Shown one piece after another: positions 42,255 to 51,299 of a stretch of DNA of 64,000 nt. This DNA is from UBA3910 sp002391465 (GTDB lineage Bacteria; Bacillota; Limnochordia; Darwinibacteriales; Darwinibacteriaceae): contig JASGVS010000010.1 of NCBI GenBank assembly GCA_030054835.1, positions 1 to 64,000 of the forward strand. Reading direction: 5' to 3'. Each line of letters starts with the position of its first letter. Within the stretch, counting starts at the first letter, position 1. The notes under the pieces were generated by a model. It was not told the origin of the DNA. It worked only from the letters and a program-made list of their open reading frames with translations, and made no database searches. A program made the translations under genes and the position numbers.

Positions 42255-44279
42255 TTACATTGCAAACTGTCTAGAAAGGAAACTGTAAACGTCTGCGTGC
42301 TCGTCAATAATCTTGGCAGTGGGCTTACCATGCCCGTGGCCCGATTTTCTGTCCACCCGCAGCAGAATTGGTGCCGACCCCTGCTGTCCTTCCTGCAGTG
42401 CAGCTGTGAACTTGAAGGCATGGCCGGGTACTACCCGATCATCCCCCTCCGCCGTCACAACCAACGTGGCGGGATAGCTAGCCGGCTTTACGTTATGGAG
42501 GGGAGAATAGCGGTAGAGGAAGGCAAAATGCTCAGGATTTTCTTCCGCGTTACCATATTCGGGGATCCAATAACGGCCCACCGTCCATTTGTGGTAGCGC
42601 AGCATATCCGTTACCGGCACGCCGCAGATTACTGCACCAAAGAGATCGGGCCTTTGGACCATACAGGCCGAAACCAAAAGTCCACCGTTACTCCGCCCTT
42701 CAATGGCCAGCTTCTCCGTCCTAGTGTATTTGTTTGCAATCAACCACTCCGCGGCTGCGATGAAATCGTCAAAGACGTTCTGTTTGTTGGCAAGCATTCC
42801 AGCTTGGTGCCACTCTTCTCCGTATTCACTGCCTCCCCTAAGGTTTACTTCCACGTACACTCCCCCCTGCTCCAGCCACCATATCCTCGAGGGGGCAAAG
42901 GAGGGAGTGATGGAGATGTTGAAGCCGCCGTAGCCGTACAGTAGGGTCGGGTTATCACCGTTCAGCTCCAGGCCTTTTTTGTGCACCAAATACATGGAAA
43001 CCATTGTCCCATCCTTGGACGGGTAAAAGACCTGGTTCACTTGGAACTGATCCGGATCGAAGTTGTACTTCTGCTCCGCAAAGAACTCCAACTCTCCCGT
43101 AGCGAAGTCGTACCTCAAGCTCACTGTGGGATAGAGGAAGGAGGTAAAGCCCAGGAAAAACTCGGTATGGCTCTGCCTGCCTGCTATTCCAGTCACCGTA
43201 CCCAATGTGGGCAGGGGTAGTTCCTTCACCAGCTTACCATTCAGATCATACAGCCGGACCCGTGAATGGGCGTTGTGCATAAAGGAGACAACAAAGTGGT
43301 TATTTATCAAACGGGCATCGGAAATGACGTCCTCCTGCTCCGGCAGGATCTCCACCCAGTTTTCCCGCTCCGGTCTGGCAATATCAATGGAGATCAAACG
43401 GCCCCTGGGTGCATTCAAGTCGGTGAAGAAGTAGAACGTAGTTCCGTCACTACCCAAAAAGTTGTAACTCGCCTCTGCGTGCTGCAGCAGTTCTATAAAG
43501 GGTCCATCGCTGTCTAAGGGTTTGTAATAAAACCCGTTGCGGGAATCGGTGCCAAGGTAGACATGGAGTACAAGATACTTTTCATCCTGGGTCAAGCGAG
43601 GATAAAAACTCAATTCCTTGGCATCGGGGCGCTCATAGATCAAAACATCCTGTTCCTGTTCGGTGCCCAACTGATGCCAAAAAACCTGGTTGAAGTTGTT
43701 CTCATCTTCGGGCGCCACCGTGCCCGGTTTGGGATAGCGGGTGTAGAAAAACCCTTCCTCACCCCGCCAGGCCATATTAGTAAAACGGCAGTACTTGATC
43801 ACTTCCGGCAGGTGTTCACCCTTTTCCAGATCGAGGATGCGGATCTCCTGTCGGTCACTACCATGGGCCGATACGGTGTAGGCCAAATATCTGCCCTTCT
43901 CCTCCGGACTGTAGCCGCTGAGGGCGATTGTGCCGTCTTCGCTCCAAGCATTGGGATCAATAATCTCTTTTGGATCAGCCGCTACGCTTTCCTGGCGGAA
44001 CAACACAGGCTGATTCTGGAGCCCGCTGTTTTTCTGGAAATAATACCAGCTGCCCACTTTGAAGGGTAATGAGCTGCGGGGATAATCCCAAAGCTCCGTT
44101 AACCGCTGTTTTATGGAAGGCCTTGCTTCTATTCCACTGAGAAACTCTTCCGTAATCTCACCCTGGCTCCGCACCCAATCCAGTACTTCCGGATCTTCCG
44201 CGTTTTCCAGCCAACGGTAGGGGTCTGCCACCATAGTACCGTGGTAATTCTCCACCACATCCACTTTCCGTGTTCGCAT
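42255..44279 (-). CDS. prolyl oligopeptidase (S9A serine peptidase)
   Basis: 674 residues. The N-terminal seven-bladed propeller (about 70-400) gates a C-terminal alpha/beta hydrolase with GYGGFNISITPSF, the nucleophile motif EGRSNGGLL, the Asp in EGDDRVVPGHAFKF and the His in SGHGHGKPTAK. It cleaves short proline-containing peptides in the cytosol; no signal peptide is seen. It is a single gene. Confidence 0.94.
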   Translation of the reverse strand: MRTRKVDVVENYHGTMVADPYRWLENAEDPEVLDWVRSQGEITEEFLSGIEARPSIKQRLTELWDYPRSSLPFKVGSWYYFQKNSGLQNQPVLFRQESVAADPKEIIDPNAWSEDGTIALSGYSPEEKGRYLAYTVSAHGSDRQEIRILDLEKGEHLPEVIKYCRFTNMAWRGEEGFFYTRYPKPGTVAPEDENNFNQVFWHQLGTEQEQDVLIYERPDAKELSFYPRLTQDEKYLVLHVYLGTDSRNGFYYKPLDSDGPFIELLQHAEASYNFLGSDGTTFYFFTDLNAPRGRLISIDIARPERENWVEILPEQEDVISDARLINNHFVVSFMHNAHSRVRLYDLNGKLVKELPLPTLGTVTGIAGRQSHTEFFLGFTSFLYPTVSLRYDFATGELEFFAEQKYNFDPDQFQVNQVFYPSKDGTMVSMYLVHKKGLELNGDNPTLLYGYGGFNISITPSFAPSRIWWLEQGGVYVEVNLRGGSEYGEEWHQAGMLANKQNVFDDFIAAAEWLIANKYTRTEKLAIEGRSNGGLLVSACMVQRPDLFGAVICGVPVTDMLRYHKWTVGRYWIPEYGNAEENPEHFAFLYRYSPLHNVKPASYPATLVVTAEGDDRVVPGHAFKFTAALQEGQQGSAPILLRVDRKSGHGHGKPTAKIIDEHADVYSFLSRQFAM

Positions 44280-44367
44280 CTATTCTCTCCCTTTCCCTGC
44301 AGAAAAAACTGGCATTTTTCCCAGTTATTCTGTCCCCTGTACCGAATTCCTCCTGAGCAGAAAAAAG

Positions 44368-44386
44368 GCCCGCCTTATTGGCGGGT
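44368..44386 (-). terminator. terminator of hsp20
   Basis: CCCGCC and GGCGGG arms around a 5-nt loop are followed on the minus strand by CCTTTTTTC, 16 nt beyond the hsp20 stop. Confidence 0.8.
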
Positions 44387-44401
44387 CCACGTCAGTGAGA
44401 T

Positions 44402-44827
44402 TTACTGAATCGGTATGCGGCGTCCATTCCCATTGCCGGTCGCTTTGGGGAACTTGACCTCCAGCACCCCGTCTCTGTAGCTTGCGGTCACATCTGCGGG
44501 GTCGATGTTCCCCACGTAGAAACTACGCTGGCTGGAGATGTGCCTCCGCTCCCGGCAGATGTAATTGGCCTGGTCCTCGGACCGGAACTCATCTTGCCGG
44601 ACACCGATGGTCAAATAACCGTTGTCCACATCCAGGGTGATGTTATCCTTGGCAACACCGGGTAAATTGGCTTGGAGAACATAACCCTGATCAGACTCCT
44701 GTACGTCTACTTCGAAGCCCTGCACGGACACCTCAGGCCAATTGGGCCAGTTGAACCAGTCCCCAAAGACCCGCGGCATCATGGAGTCCAACCTGTGCGG
44801 CCTTCTATAAGGAGCAAGTCTAAACAT
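44402..44827 (-). CDS. Hsp20/alpha-crystallin small heat-shock protein
   Basis: 141 residues. The alpha-crystallin domain (about 34-130) shows YVLQANLPGVAKDNITLDVDNGYLTI, RRHISSQRSFYVG and YRDGVLEVKFPK, with a short C-terminal RRIPIQ tail carrying the I-x-I-type anchor. It is an ATP-independent holdase. ATG at 44827 follows AGGAGGTG. CtsR-type boxes upstream predict heat induction. Confidence 0.93.
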   Translation of the reverse strand: MFRLAPYRRPHRLDSMMPRVFGDWFNWPNWPEVSVQGFEVDVQESDQGYVLQANLPGVAKDNITLDVDNGYLTIGVRQDEFRSEDQANYICRERRHISSQRSFYVGNIDPADVTASYRDGVLEVKFPKATGNGNGRRIPIQ

Positions 44828-44871
44828 ACAACAGCCACCTCCTGGTGTTACTTTTTTGTGTTTGCACCCTT

Positions 44872-44901
44872 AGATTACCATTAACGTCAGGGAACGTCAA
44901 A
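44872..44901 (-). promoter_or_regulatory. hsp20 promoter overlapped by a degenerate CtsR box
   Basis: Minus strand -35 TTGACG (44900-44895), 17-bp spacer, -10 TAATCT (44877-44872). On the plus strand CGTCAGG-GAA-CGTCAAA (44885-44901) has the heptad spacing of a CtsR site with both leading bases changed, and covers the -35. Confidence 0.6.
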
Positions 44902-44984
44902 GGTCAGAATTCGGGCTTAAACACTGTTAGCATTAGTATTTCCCAAATATCCATAAAAAAACTGTCTTTCCCTCACCTTTTCAA

Positions 44985-45001
44985 GGTCAAAGAAAGTCAA
45001 A
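44985..45001. promoter_or_regulatory. CtsR operator
   Basis: GGTCAAA-GAA-AGTCAAA fits the class III heat-shock consensus RGTCAAA-NAN-RGTCAAA exactly. It lies about 85 bp upstream of the hsp20 -35 and also just past the end of the GGDEF gene. The ctsR gene is not in the window. Confidence 0.8.
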
Positions 45002-45059
45002 CGCATTATTCCTACCTAGTCTGTCACCAAACTAAACCACCCACGGTATGGCGAGCCCA

Positions 45060-46277
45060 CTATACATCCACCGCTGCGCCCGCTTCACGTTCTCCCGGAC
45101 TTTCTAGCGTACTCTCCTGCCAAAAAGCAATCCGGTTTTTCCCTTCCCCTTTGGCAAGGTAGAGGGCCTTATCAACCGAGGAGAGGTAGTTCTTAGTCTC
45201 CTCAACAGTCTCCAAGGGCGCCACCCCAAAACTGGCCGTGATCTGTACCTGACATCCTTCCACATTGAACACGTGGTCCCCAACCTGGCTGCGCAAACGA
45301 TCGGCCAGGCTGACAGCTTCACTGAGGGGTGTGTCCGGAACCAGCAGGATAAACTCCTCCCCGCCTAGGCGGACTAAAATGTCGCTGCCGCGCATCGACT
45401 TCTGCAGCAGTTTGGCCATTTCACACAAAACCCCGTCCCCCACTGGGTGGCCGTAGGTGTCATTGACCCGCTTGAAGTCGTCAATGTCGAACATGATCAG
45501 GCAGGATTGGCGGCCGTTGCGGCCCATCCGCTTCAATTCAGCCTGCACAACCAAATCTAAGAACCTGCGGTTAGGCAGCCCGGTTAAGGGATCTTGGTAC
45601 GCCATTTTCTCCAGTATAGCCTGCTGGGATTCGATCTGTTCCCGCTGCTGTTCTGTGAGGCGGAAGTTACGCCAGTTGATCAGGGAGAGGGAAAAGCCCA
45701 AAGAAACGGCTAAGATGCCATTACTAAGACTGACTGAAAGGGCGCTCAGGGGTAGTTCGCTTAAGTGGATCAGGCTGAAGTAATAGATCAGGCCGAAACT
45801 GAAAAAGACGACCACAGCGCGGGAAGGGCGAAGGTAATAGAAGGTGCCCACGATGGTGGAAACAAGCAGGATGGGTGTTACTGAAATAAGCATCCTTTGG
45901 TCGATCACCGCTTTTACGATGCCAAAAAGTAAAAGGGCCCCTACAACCGCATATTGAAACACAACGAGGGAACGGTCACTTGCTGGCCGTTTGCGCAATT
46001 TAGCAGCAATGACCCAACCGACTAAGGAGCCTATACCGCCAAGGGCGTTAACCACCATGGTCTGGCGGCGCCAGTCCGCCAAGACAGGCGAAGCGGCCTC
46101 CAGTGTCAGGGCGTGGAAAGCCCCAACCCCAAACAAGGTCAGGGTCATAATGGGCGCGGTCCAATAAATCCGCTGTACATTGACCATACGCGCCTTTTCT
46201 GAAATTGCGGTATTCATCCCGATCCAAGTAGTAAGCCTACTGTGGACCAGACGAAATCTCGCCCTGATACGCCGCAC
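45060..46277 (-). CDS. membrane diguanylate cyclase (GGDEF domain)
   Basis: 405 residues. About six membrane helices (40-200) and a short coiled coil precede a GGDEF domain: DPLTGLPNRRF, DIDDFKRVND, the GGEEF active site (305-309) and the product-inhibition I-site RGSD (296-299). It makes cyclic di-GMP from two GTP. The downstream c-di-GMP riboswitch at about 50200 and the flagellin gene suggest a local motility circuit. GTG at 46277 has GGAAGG upstream; a later ATG at codon 21 is possible. Confidence 0.92.
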   Translation of the reverse strand: MRRIRARFRLVHSRLTTWIGMNTAISEKARMVNVQRIYWTAPIMTLTLFGVGAFHALTLEAASPVLADWRRQTMVVNALGGIGSLVGWVIAAKLRKRPASDRSLVVFQYAVVGALLLFGIVKAVIDQRMLISVTPILLVSTIVGTFYYLRPSRAVVVFFSFGLIYYFSLIHLSELPLSALSVSLSNGILAVSLGFSLSLINWRNFRLTEQQREQIESQQAILEKMAYQDPLTGLPNRRFLDLVVQAELKRMGRNGRQSCLIMFDIDDFKRVNDTYGHPVGDGVLCEMAKLLQKSMRGSDILVRLGGEEFILLVPDTPLSEAVSLADRLRSQVGDHVFNVEGCQVQITASFGVAPLETVEETKNYLSSVDKALYLAKGEGKNRIAFWQESTLESPGEREAGAAVDV

Positions 46278-46379
46278 TGGTTACACCCTTCCAACTCTGA
46301 AAAAGCTGTGCCTTTTTTCGACAAGTGCCTTCCCTGTTCCTGCTAGTGCCATTTTGCTCCCACGGCCGGCCAGCAGGAT

Positions 46380-47372
46380 CTAGGAAAAGTTCTTCTCAAA
46401 ATTCCACGCATCCCGACACATATCAACTATGCCGTATTGGGCTTCCCAATCAAGTTCCGCCTTGGCTTTGGCAGGATCGGCATAAACAACGGCCAGATCA
46501 CCCGGCCTGCGTGGGCCAATGCTGTAGGGAATCTTGATCCCGGTAGCCTCGGCAAAGGCGTGTACCAGTTCCAACACGCTTGTGCCCCGGCCAGTGCCTA
46601 GGTTGTAAACTTCAACGCCCGGATTCAGTTTCTCCAGTGCAGCCAAGTGACCCTTGGCCAGATCCACCACATGGAGGTAGTCCCGCACTCCTGTACCATC
46701 CGGGGTGGGGTAATCGCCCCCAAACACTTTCAGCTCTGCCAACTTACCCCTGGCCACTTGGGTAATATACGGCATAAGATTGTTGGGAATGCCCCTGGGT
46801 GCCTCACCGATTAACCCACTAGGATGGGCTCCCACCGGGTTGAAATAGCGCAGGAGGGCAACGGCAAACTCGGGATTGACGTTGGCCGCATCCTTGAGAA
46901 TCTGCTCGGACATGGCCTTTGTCTGTCCATAGGGGTTAGCAGCGGAGCGCAGCTCCATCGTCTCGATCAACGGTGAGGGATTGTCACCGTAAACGGTGGC
47001 CGAAGAGCTGAACACAAATTTCCCAACCCCGTGTTTCAGGCACTGCTCAGCTAACACGATCGTTCCTAAAACATTGTTTTGGTAGTAAAGAAGCGGCTTC
47101 TCCACCGACTCACCCACTGCCTTTAACCCCGCTAGGTGAATAACTCCATCGATGTAATGGGTGGAGAAAATGAGATCCATGTACTTGGCATCGGTCACAT
47201 CTGCCTCGTAAAAGAGGGGCCTCTTACCCGTAATCTGCTCAATCCGGTCCACAACAGCCCGGTCGCTGTTGGCCAGGTTATCGACAATAATAACTGAATG
47301 GCCTTCATTTAACATCTCAACGCAGATGTGGCTGCCGATGTAACCGGTACCGCCTGTGACTAATATAAGCAT
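46380..47372 (-). CDS. galE: UDP-glucose 4-epimerase
   Basis: 330 residues of the extended SDR family with NAD-binding GGTGYIGSHICVEML, SSSATVYGD, the YGQTKAM active-site YxxxK, and the substrate motifs YFNPVGAHPSG and GTGRGTSVLELV. It interconverts UDP-glucose and UDP-galactose for surface polysaccharides. It lies 15 nt downstream of the TPR gene on the same strand. Confidence 0.95.
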   Translation of the reverse strand: MLILVTGGTGYIGSHICVEMLNEGHSVIIVDNLANSDRAVVDRIEQITGKRPLFYEADVTDAKYMDLIFSTHYIDGVIHLAGLKAVGESVEKPLLYYQNNVLGTIVLAEQCLKHGVGKFVFSSSATVYGDNPSPLIETMELRSAANPYGQTKAMSEQILKDAANVNPEFAVALLRYFNPVGAHPSGLIGEAPRGIPNNLMPYITQVARGKLAELKVFGGDYPTPDGTGVRDYLHVVDLAKGHLAALEKLNPGVEVYNLGTGRGTSVLELVHAFAEATGIKIPYSIGPRRPGDLAVVYADPAKAKAELDWEAQYGIVDMCRDAWNFEKNFS

Positions 47373-47387
47373 GCTTCTACCCCTTCC

Positions 47388-48143
47388 CTAACGTTTCCAT
47401 TCTGCCAAGAGTTCTTCAGCCTCCGCCTTTAGCTCCAGATCCTGTTCAATGGCAGGCCTGCTCAAAAGCTCCTCCAGAACCTCAACTGCCTCGCTGCGGC
47501 GGTTGTTGTGGTTGAGAGCCCGGGCGAGTTGAATGGGATACTCAATGTTGTCCGGTGCCAGTTCCACCGCCTTCCGGGCCGTTTCCAACGCCAGCTTTTT
47601 GTTGCCGATGCTGAGGGGAAATCCTGGGGCCTGTTCGTAAAGCATACTAAGCACGTGGTAGGCATCGGCGTAGTTTTCATCAAGTTCCAAGGCGCGATCC
47701 AAGGCGTCCTTCATGGGCCTCACCATGAACAGACTCTGGAGGATCCCCCGGGTTTGACCGATGCGGCCGATGAGCGATGCCTGCCAGAAGAAGGCATCAG
47801 GGGAAGTGGGGACAAGCTCCACTGCCCGATCCGCGTACTCTTTACCCTTCTGGAAGGTTTCCAAGACATCTTCGCTAACCCGGTCCCCCAGATACAAATA
47901 GGCCTTGGCAATTACCCAATTGGCATGACCATCCTCCGGATTATCTGCCAAATAGGATGTCAAGTCAGCTATCACCGCTTCAATATTGGCCAGCTGCTTG
48001 CTCTCAATTAGCACGTTAGCCGTGTCCAAGTCAACCGCTAACGAGGGCAGAGAAACAGCTAACATTACACACATTACGATTGCTAGTTTCCGTAGTATTC
48101 TGCCCACTTTCCTCTCTCCCATCTCTATTCTGTGGTCTTTCAT
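47388..48143 (-). CDS. exported TPR-repeat protein
   Basis: 251 residues. A hydrophobic signal segment (about 17-36, ending near SLPSLAVD) is followed by helical tetratricopeptide-like repeats, for example HANWVIAKAYLYLGD, NYADAYHVLSMLYEQAP and IEYPIQLARALNHNNR. It is probably a scaffold outside the cytoplasmic membrane; the partner is unknown. The start could also be the ATG at codon 8. Confidence 0.78.
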   Translation of the reverse strand: MKDHRIEMGERKVGRILRKLAIVMCVMLAVSLPSLAVDLDTANVLIESKQLANIEAVIADLTSYLADNPEDGHANWVIAKAYLYLGDRVSEDVLETFQKGKEYADRAVELVPTSPDAFFWQASLIGRIGQTRGILQSLFMVRPMKDALDRALELDENYADAYHVLSMLYEQAPGFPLSIGNKKLALETARKAVELAPDNIEYPIQLARALNHNNRRSEAVEVLEELLSRPAIEQDLELKAEAEELLAEWKR

Positions 48144-48186
48144 ACCAATTCACGGCTTCCGTCCGTTTTCCTCCCCTAAGAAAAAA

Positions 48187-48206
48187 AGCCCCTTTTGCAA
48201 AGGGCT
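48187..48206 (-). terminator. terminator of the fapA-like gene
   Basis: AGCCC and GGGCT arms extended by TTT/AAA with one bulge are followed on the minus strand by TTTTTTTCTT. Confidence 0.75.
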
Positions 48207-48233
48207 CTCTTAACCTAGACTGGGTCCCACTTA

Positions 48234-50096
48234 CTAGACGGAACCCCAGCTGAAGTATTCTTCACTCCACTTCCCGTCGTCAAATCTGAAGATAACGTTT
48301 TTCCGCAGTTCCCGGATGGTCATCTTGGCGTGTCCGATTTGAATCCTGACCCCGGGATAGAAGGTTTCGGCTGCAATAAAGCCGCCTTCATCCACAGCCA
48401 AGGAAGTGCGCACCGTTTCGTTCAAACCGGCATAGCGGACCGCAATGGATGAACCGGCGAAATAGCGGCCGTTGCGGCATGAACCGGCAATTCTGATCCT
48501 CTGCCCAGCAGACATACGGCAGGCGTACACGAGTAGTCCATTGACGATAATATCGCCTGTTGCCTCCAGTTCGGCGTTTTGGGCGTAACTTAACTTAATG
48601 TCCGCCGGGGCACTCAACACATCCTCCAGGAAGGCTACTACCTTGCTCAGTGCCTTCTCACTGGTCTGCACCTCTCGAATGGACTGAATGCGCAGCGGGT
48701 TTGCTCCCTGATAGCGCCTGGCGATGTGGTGCAGTATATTCCAAATTCGATCCTGCTCCCTGTCTAATTCGAGTTCCTCAGTTCTGGGCAGCAGTTCTAG
48801 CACGTCCGCAAACAACTCAGGAATGGAGGGGAGTTTAGTTTCTAATACCGCCTTGATCAGGTGCCCGTCGCCGCTGCCGTTTTGTTCCTCCCCTGCAAAA
48901 CCCGTGTGGGTTTTGATCTGCAGCGTCAAGGTCTGGAGCTGCCTCAAAAGGGGAATGATCCTCTTGAGCAAGGCCGCCATTTTGATGGTGACAATCATGT
49001 CGCCCCCAGCCGACACCCTACCGCCAATGACGTTACGGCGAACATCCACACTGCTCCCAGCCCGGATGTCCGCGTGGTAGGAATTGTGGCCGATGGTAAC
49101 AAGCCCACCCGCCTTAACCTCCAAACCCTCCCGCACACTACCCATCACCAACACATCGCCAGTGAAATCAATGTTACCGGTGGCAATATCCACGTCGGAG
49201 TCGATCACAAGTTCAGGCTTGACACAGATCTGTCCCCATTCGATGGTGGGCCGTCCCGCTATCTCCGCTACCGCAATGGTACCGTCTTCAACCAGTTTGA
49301 CACCGCGTCCGGCCGTAAAGCGTGCCCATTTTGGCTGTCTGGGGTCAACCCGTTCTCCAAACACGTTCCAGCCTGGCTTGCCCTCCACCGGGGGATGCCA
49401 AAACGCCAAAACTTCGCCCGGTTCAACACAATCTATCTTTCCCCGGTCGAACCAATCGACGCGGTCGCCCTGTTCCTCCCTTACCCGGATACCGGTTAGG
49501 TCATGGAACGCTTCAATTCTACCATCTACGGGCGGTTCGGGCTTAATTCCCCGCACAATCAAAACACGACTGTTCTCACCGCTCTGGCAGGCGCTTTCCA
49601 GCGTTTCCGCATCCGCCCCCATCTTCACGCCCATTTTCTCCAGCTCGTCCAACACCCGCTGGGGATCGATGGGTTTCGGGGCATGCCTCCGTTTTTCCCG
49701 GGAAACAACCACCAGGTCGGGAACGTAATCGCTGTCCGCAACCCTGTATTCTATTCCCTCTTCGAATTCTGTTTCGAGCCAAACCTCCATTTTGTCCGAC
49801 GATACTCCCAGTCGGAACTCACTTTTGGCAGGTCGATGGAAAAGCCTAAACGCTATCCCTTGAGTGGTCTCTAACACCAGAGGTTGTTCCACCATTTTGC
49901 CATGGTAAAGGACCTGAACATGGCGATCAGGTCCGGTGACAATAGTGGGCCATTTCCCGCCTCGGCTCGGCTTTTTCATCAGGAGTTTCCCGTCCAGAAG
50001 AGCCAAGCAACCGTCCTCTGTCTCAGGCATCTCGACTTGATCTTTCTCGCCAATTTTCAACTCATCAAGCCACTCCAACATGGACTCAATGTTCAA
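48234..50096 (-). CDS. DUF342/FapA-family polymer-forming protein
   Basis: 620 residues. The C-terminal half (about 290-580) is a right-handed beta-helix-like DUF342 region rich in Gly and Val turns (DIATGNIDFTGDVLVMGSVREGLEVKAGG, then IRAGSSVDVRRNVIGG), interrupted by a helical hairpin (about 370-470). The N-terminal part is alpha/beta. FapA relatives affect flagellar assembly and surface behaviour. TTG at 50096 has AGGAGG at 8 nt. Transcription is preceded by a c-di-GMP riboswitch, which supports a role in motility or surface attachment. Confidence 0.87.
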   Translation of the reverse strand: MNIESMLEWLDELKIGEKDQVEMPETEDGCLALLDGKLLMKKPSRGGKWPTIVTGPDRHVQVLYHGKMVEQPLVLETTQGIAFRLFHRPAKSEFRLGVSSDKMEVWLETEFEEGIEYRVADSDYVPDLVVVSREKRRHAPKPIDPQRVLDELEKMGVKMGADAETLESACQSGENSRVLIVRGIKPEPPVDGRIEAFHDLTGIRVREEQGDRVDWFDRGKIDCVEPGEVLAFWHPPVEGKPGWNVFGERVDPRQPKWARFTAGRGVKLVEDGTIAVAEIAGRPTIEWGQICVKPELVIDSDVDIATGNIDFTGDVLVMGSVREGLEVKAGGLVTIGHNSYHADIRAGSSVDVRRNVIGGRVSAGGDMIVTIKMAALLKRIIPLLRQLQTLTLQIKTHTGFAGEEQNGSGDGHLIKAVLETKLPSIPELFADVLELLPRTEELELDREQDRIWNILHHIARRYQGANPLRIQSIREVQTSEKALSKVVAFLEDVLSAPADIKLSYAQNAELEATGDIIVNGLLVYACRMSAGQRIRIAGSCRNGRYFAGSSIAVRYAGLNETVRTSLAVDEGGFIAAETFYPGVRIQIGHAKMTIRELRKNVIFRFDDGKWSEEYFSWGSV

Positions 50097-50114
50097 TGGA
50101 AAGACCTCCTAAAG

Positions 50115-50148
50115 CAAAAAAACTTTTCACCCAGGCGCGATGAAAAGT
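50115..50148 (-). terminator. riboswitch expression-platform terminator
   Basis: On the minus strand an 8-bp stem, ACTTTTCA (50148-50141) with TGAAAAGT (50129-50122), is followed by seven T residues, between the aptamer and the ribosome-binding site of the fapA-like gene. Confidence 0.85.
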
Positions 50149-50153
50149 ACTTT

Positions 50154-50236
50154 TGCGCAACTGGCTGGCATGCACGTGCTGTGGTTAGCCCCTTTAGCTT
50201 TGCGTCCCAGGGTTTCCCCTGGTTTGCCAAATTTTT
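50154..50236 (-). ncRNA. cyclic di-GMP-I (GEMM-I) riboswitch aptamer
   Basis: The minus strand carries the GEMM-I core: GGCAAACC, a GAAA-capped stem, then GGGACGCAAAGC, then the second stem-loop ending AUGCCAGCCAGUUGCGC. The order and conserved bases match the known aptamer, including the tetraloop and the GGGACGCAAAGC block that contacts the ligand. It sits directly upstream of the terminator and the fapA-like gene. Confidence 0.9.
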
Positions 50237-50267
50237 AATTGTAACCGCTCTCTTTAACAAGTAGTTT

Positions 50268-50295
50268 AGTATAGCATACTTACCATTTTTTGCAA
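50268..50295 (-). promoter_or_regulatory. sigma-A promoter of the riboswitch transcript
   Basis: Minus strand TTGCAA (50295-50290), 16-bp spacer, TATACT (50273-50268), about 30 bp before the aptamer. Confidence 0.65.
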
Positions 50296-50358
50296 GCGTT
50301 GTCAAACGAAAAAATTAAATTTCGTCGATCCGTCTCAAATCCCTTTGCCAACGGGATT

Positions 50359-51192
50359 TCAGTAGTTTCTTACCAGTAGTTCCTCCACCGGTCCCCGCAG
50401 ATCTCCCCTGGAATTAACAACTCGGTTGGCCTGTACAATTTCAATATGATAGTCTTTGTAGAGATCCAGAATAAAGTCGGTGGCCGCATTGGAAAGGAGA
50501 AATTTCACGCCCCGCTTTGTAAGTTCATCGCACAAATTCCTTAACCGCTCCTGCTCCCCGCGGCAGAAACCGCCGCTGGCATAACCGGTAAAATTGGCAC
50601 TGTCAGAGAGGGGATCGTAGGGAGGATCGAAATAAACAAAATCCCCTTCTTCACTATCCTCCATTGCTGCAGCAAAATCGCCGCATCTGAAGGTGACCTC
50701 AGCTCGGTTAAAATACCTGTGGACCGCGCTGATCGTCTCTTCATTTAAAATATTCGGATTTACATAGGCGCCAAAGGGCGCATTGAACTGTCCCTTACTG
50801 TTGACCCGGTAAAGGCCGTTGTAGCAGGTTTTATTCAGGTACAAAATACGGGATGCCCGTTCCACGTCACTCAACTTTTCGTAAACGGCAGGATCTCGAT
50901 CTAGAGCCCGTATTCTGTAAAAATACTCCCGTTCATTGCGGTGTTTGCTCAGATCTGCCAATAGCTCTTGGCAGCTCGTTTTGATCACTTTATATACATT
51001 AATCAGTTCGGGATTAATATCGTTTACAACAGCCCGTGCTGGCTGGAGATGGAACAGAACGGCACCGCCGCCCACGAATGGCTCGTAGTAAGTGTTAAAA
51101 GCAGGGGGCAGCAAACGTTCAATTTCGGGCAGGAGCTGCCTTTTCCCCCCAACCCATTTCAGTACGGGTGCAACAGCAGCATCTCTTTCCAT
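50359..51192 (-). CDS. Dam-family adenine-N6 DNA methyltransferase
   Basis: 277 residues from ATG at 51192, with AGGGTG at 6 nt. The order of motifs is that of Dam/DpnM (alpha class): KWVGGKRQLL, EPFVGGGA (SAM binding), LNKTCYNGLYR and FDPPYDPLS (catalytic). It probably methylates adenine in GATC. No restriction enzyme gene is next to it, so it appears to be a solitary methyltransferase, perhaps for gene regulation, replication control or self-protection. Confidence 0.9.
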   Translation of the reverse strand: MERDAAVAPVLKWVGGKRQLLPEIERLLPPAFNTYYEPFVGGGAVLFHLQPARAVVNDINPELINVYKVIKTSCQELLADLSKHRNEREYFYRIRALDRDPAVYEKLSDVERASRILYLNKTCYNGLYRVNSKGQFNAPFGAYVNPNILNEETISAVHRYFNRAEVTFRCGDFAAAMEDSEEGDFVYFDPPYDPLSDSANFTGYASGGFCRGEQERLRNLCDELTKRGVKFLLSNAATDFILDLYKDYHIEIVQANRVVNSRGDLRGPVEELLVRNY

Positions 51193-51299
51193 GATAAACA
51201 CCCTCTCATCCAAATTTGTCCCGGCTGTTAAAGGTATTAGGGAGAGGAAAACGAAAATCCTTTTTAGAAAAGCTTTGGCCCAGAAAACGGAGGTATTTT

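Noticed and set aside
42119..42421. Open frame of 100 codons between the prolyl oligopeptidase end and the terminator
   Set aside because: Most of it lies over the peptidase gene, there is no start codon with a ribosome site in the free part, and the protein resembles nothing.
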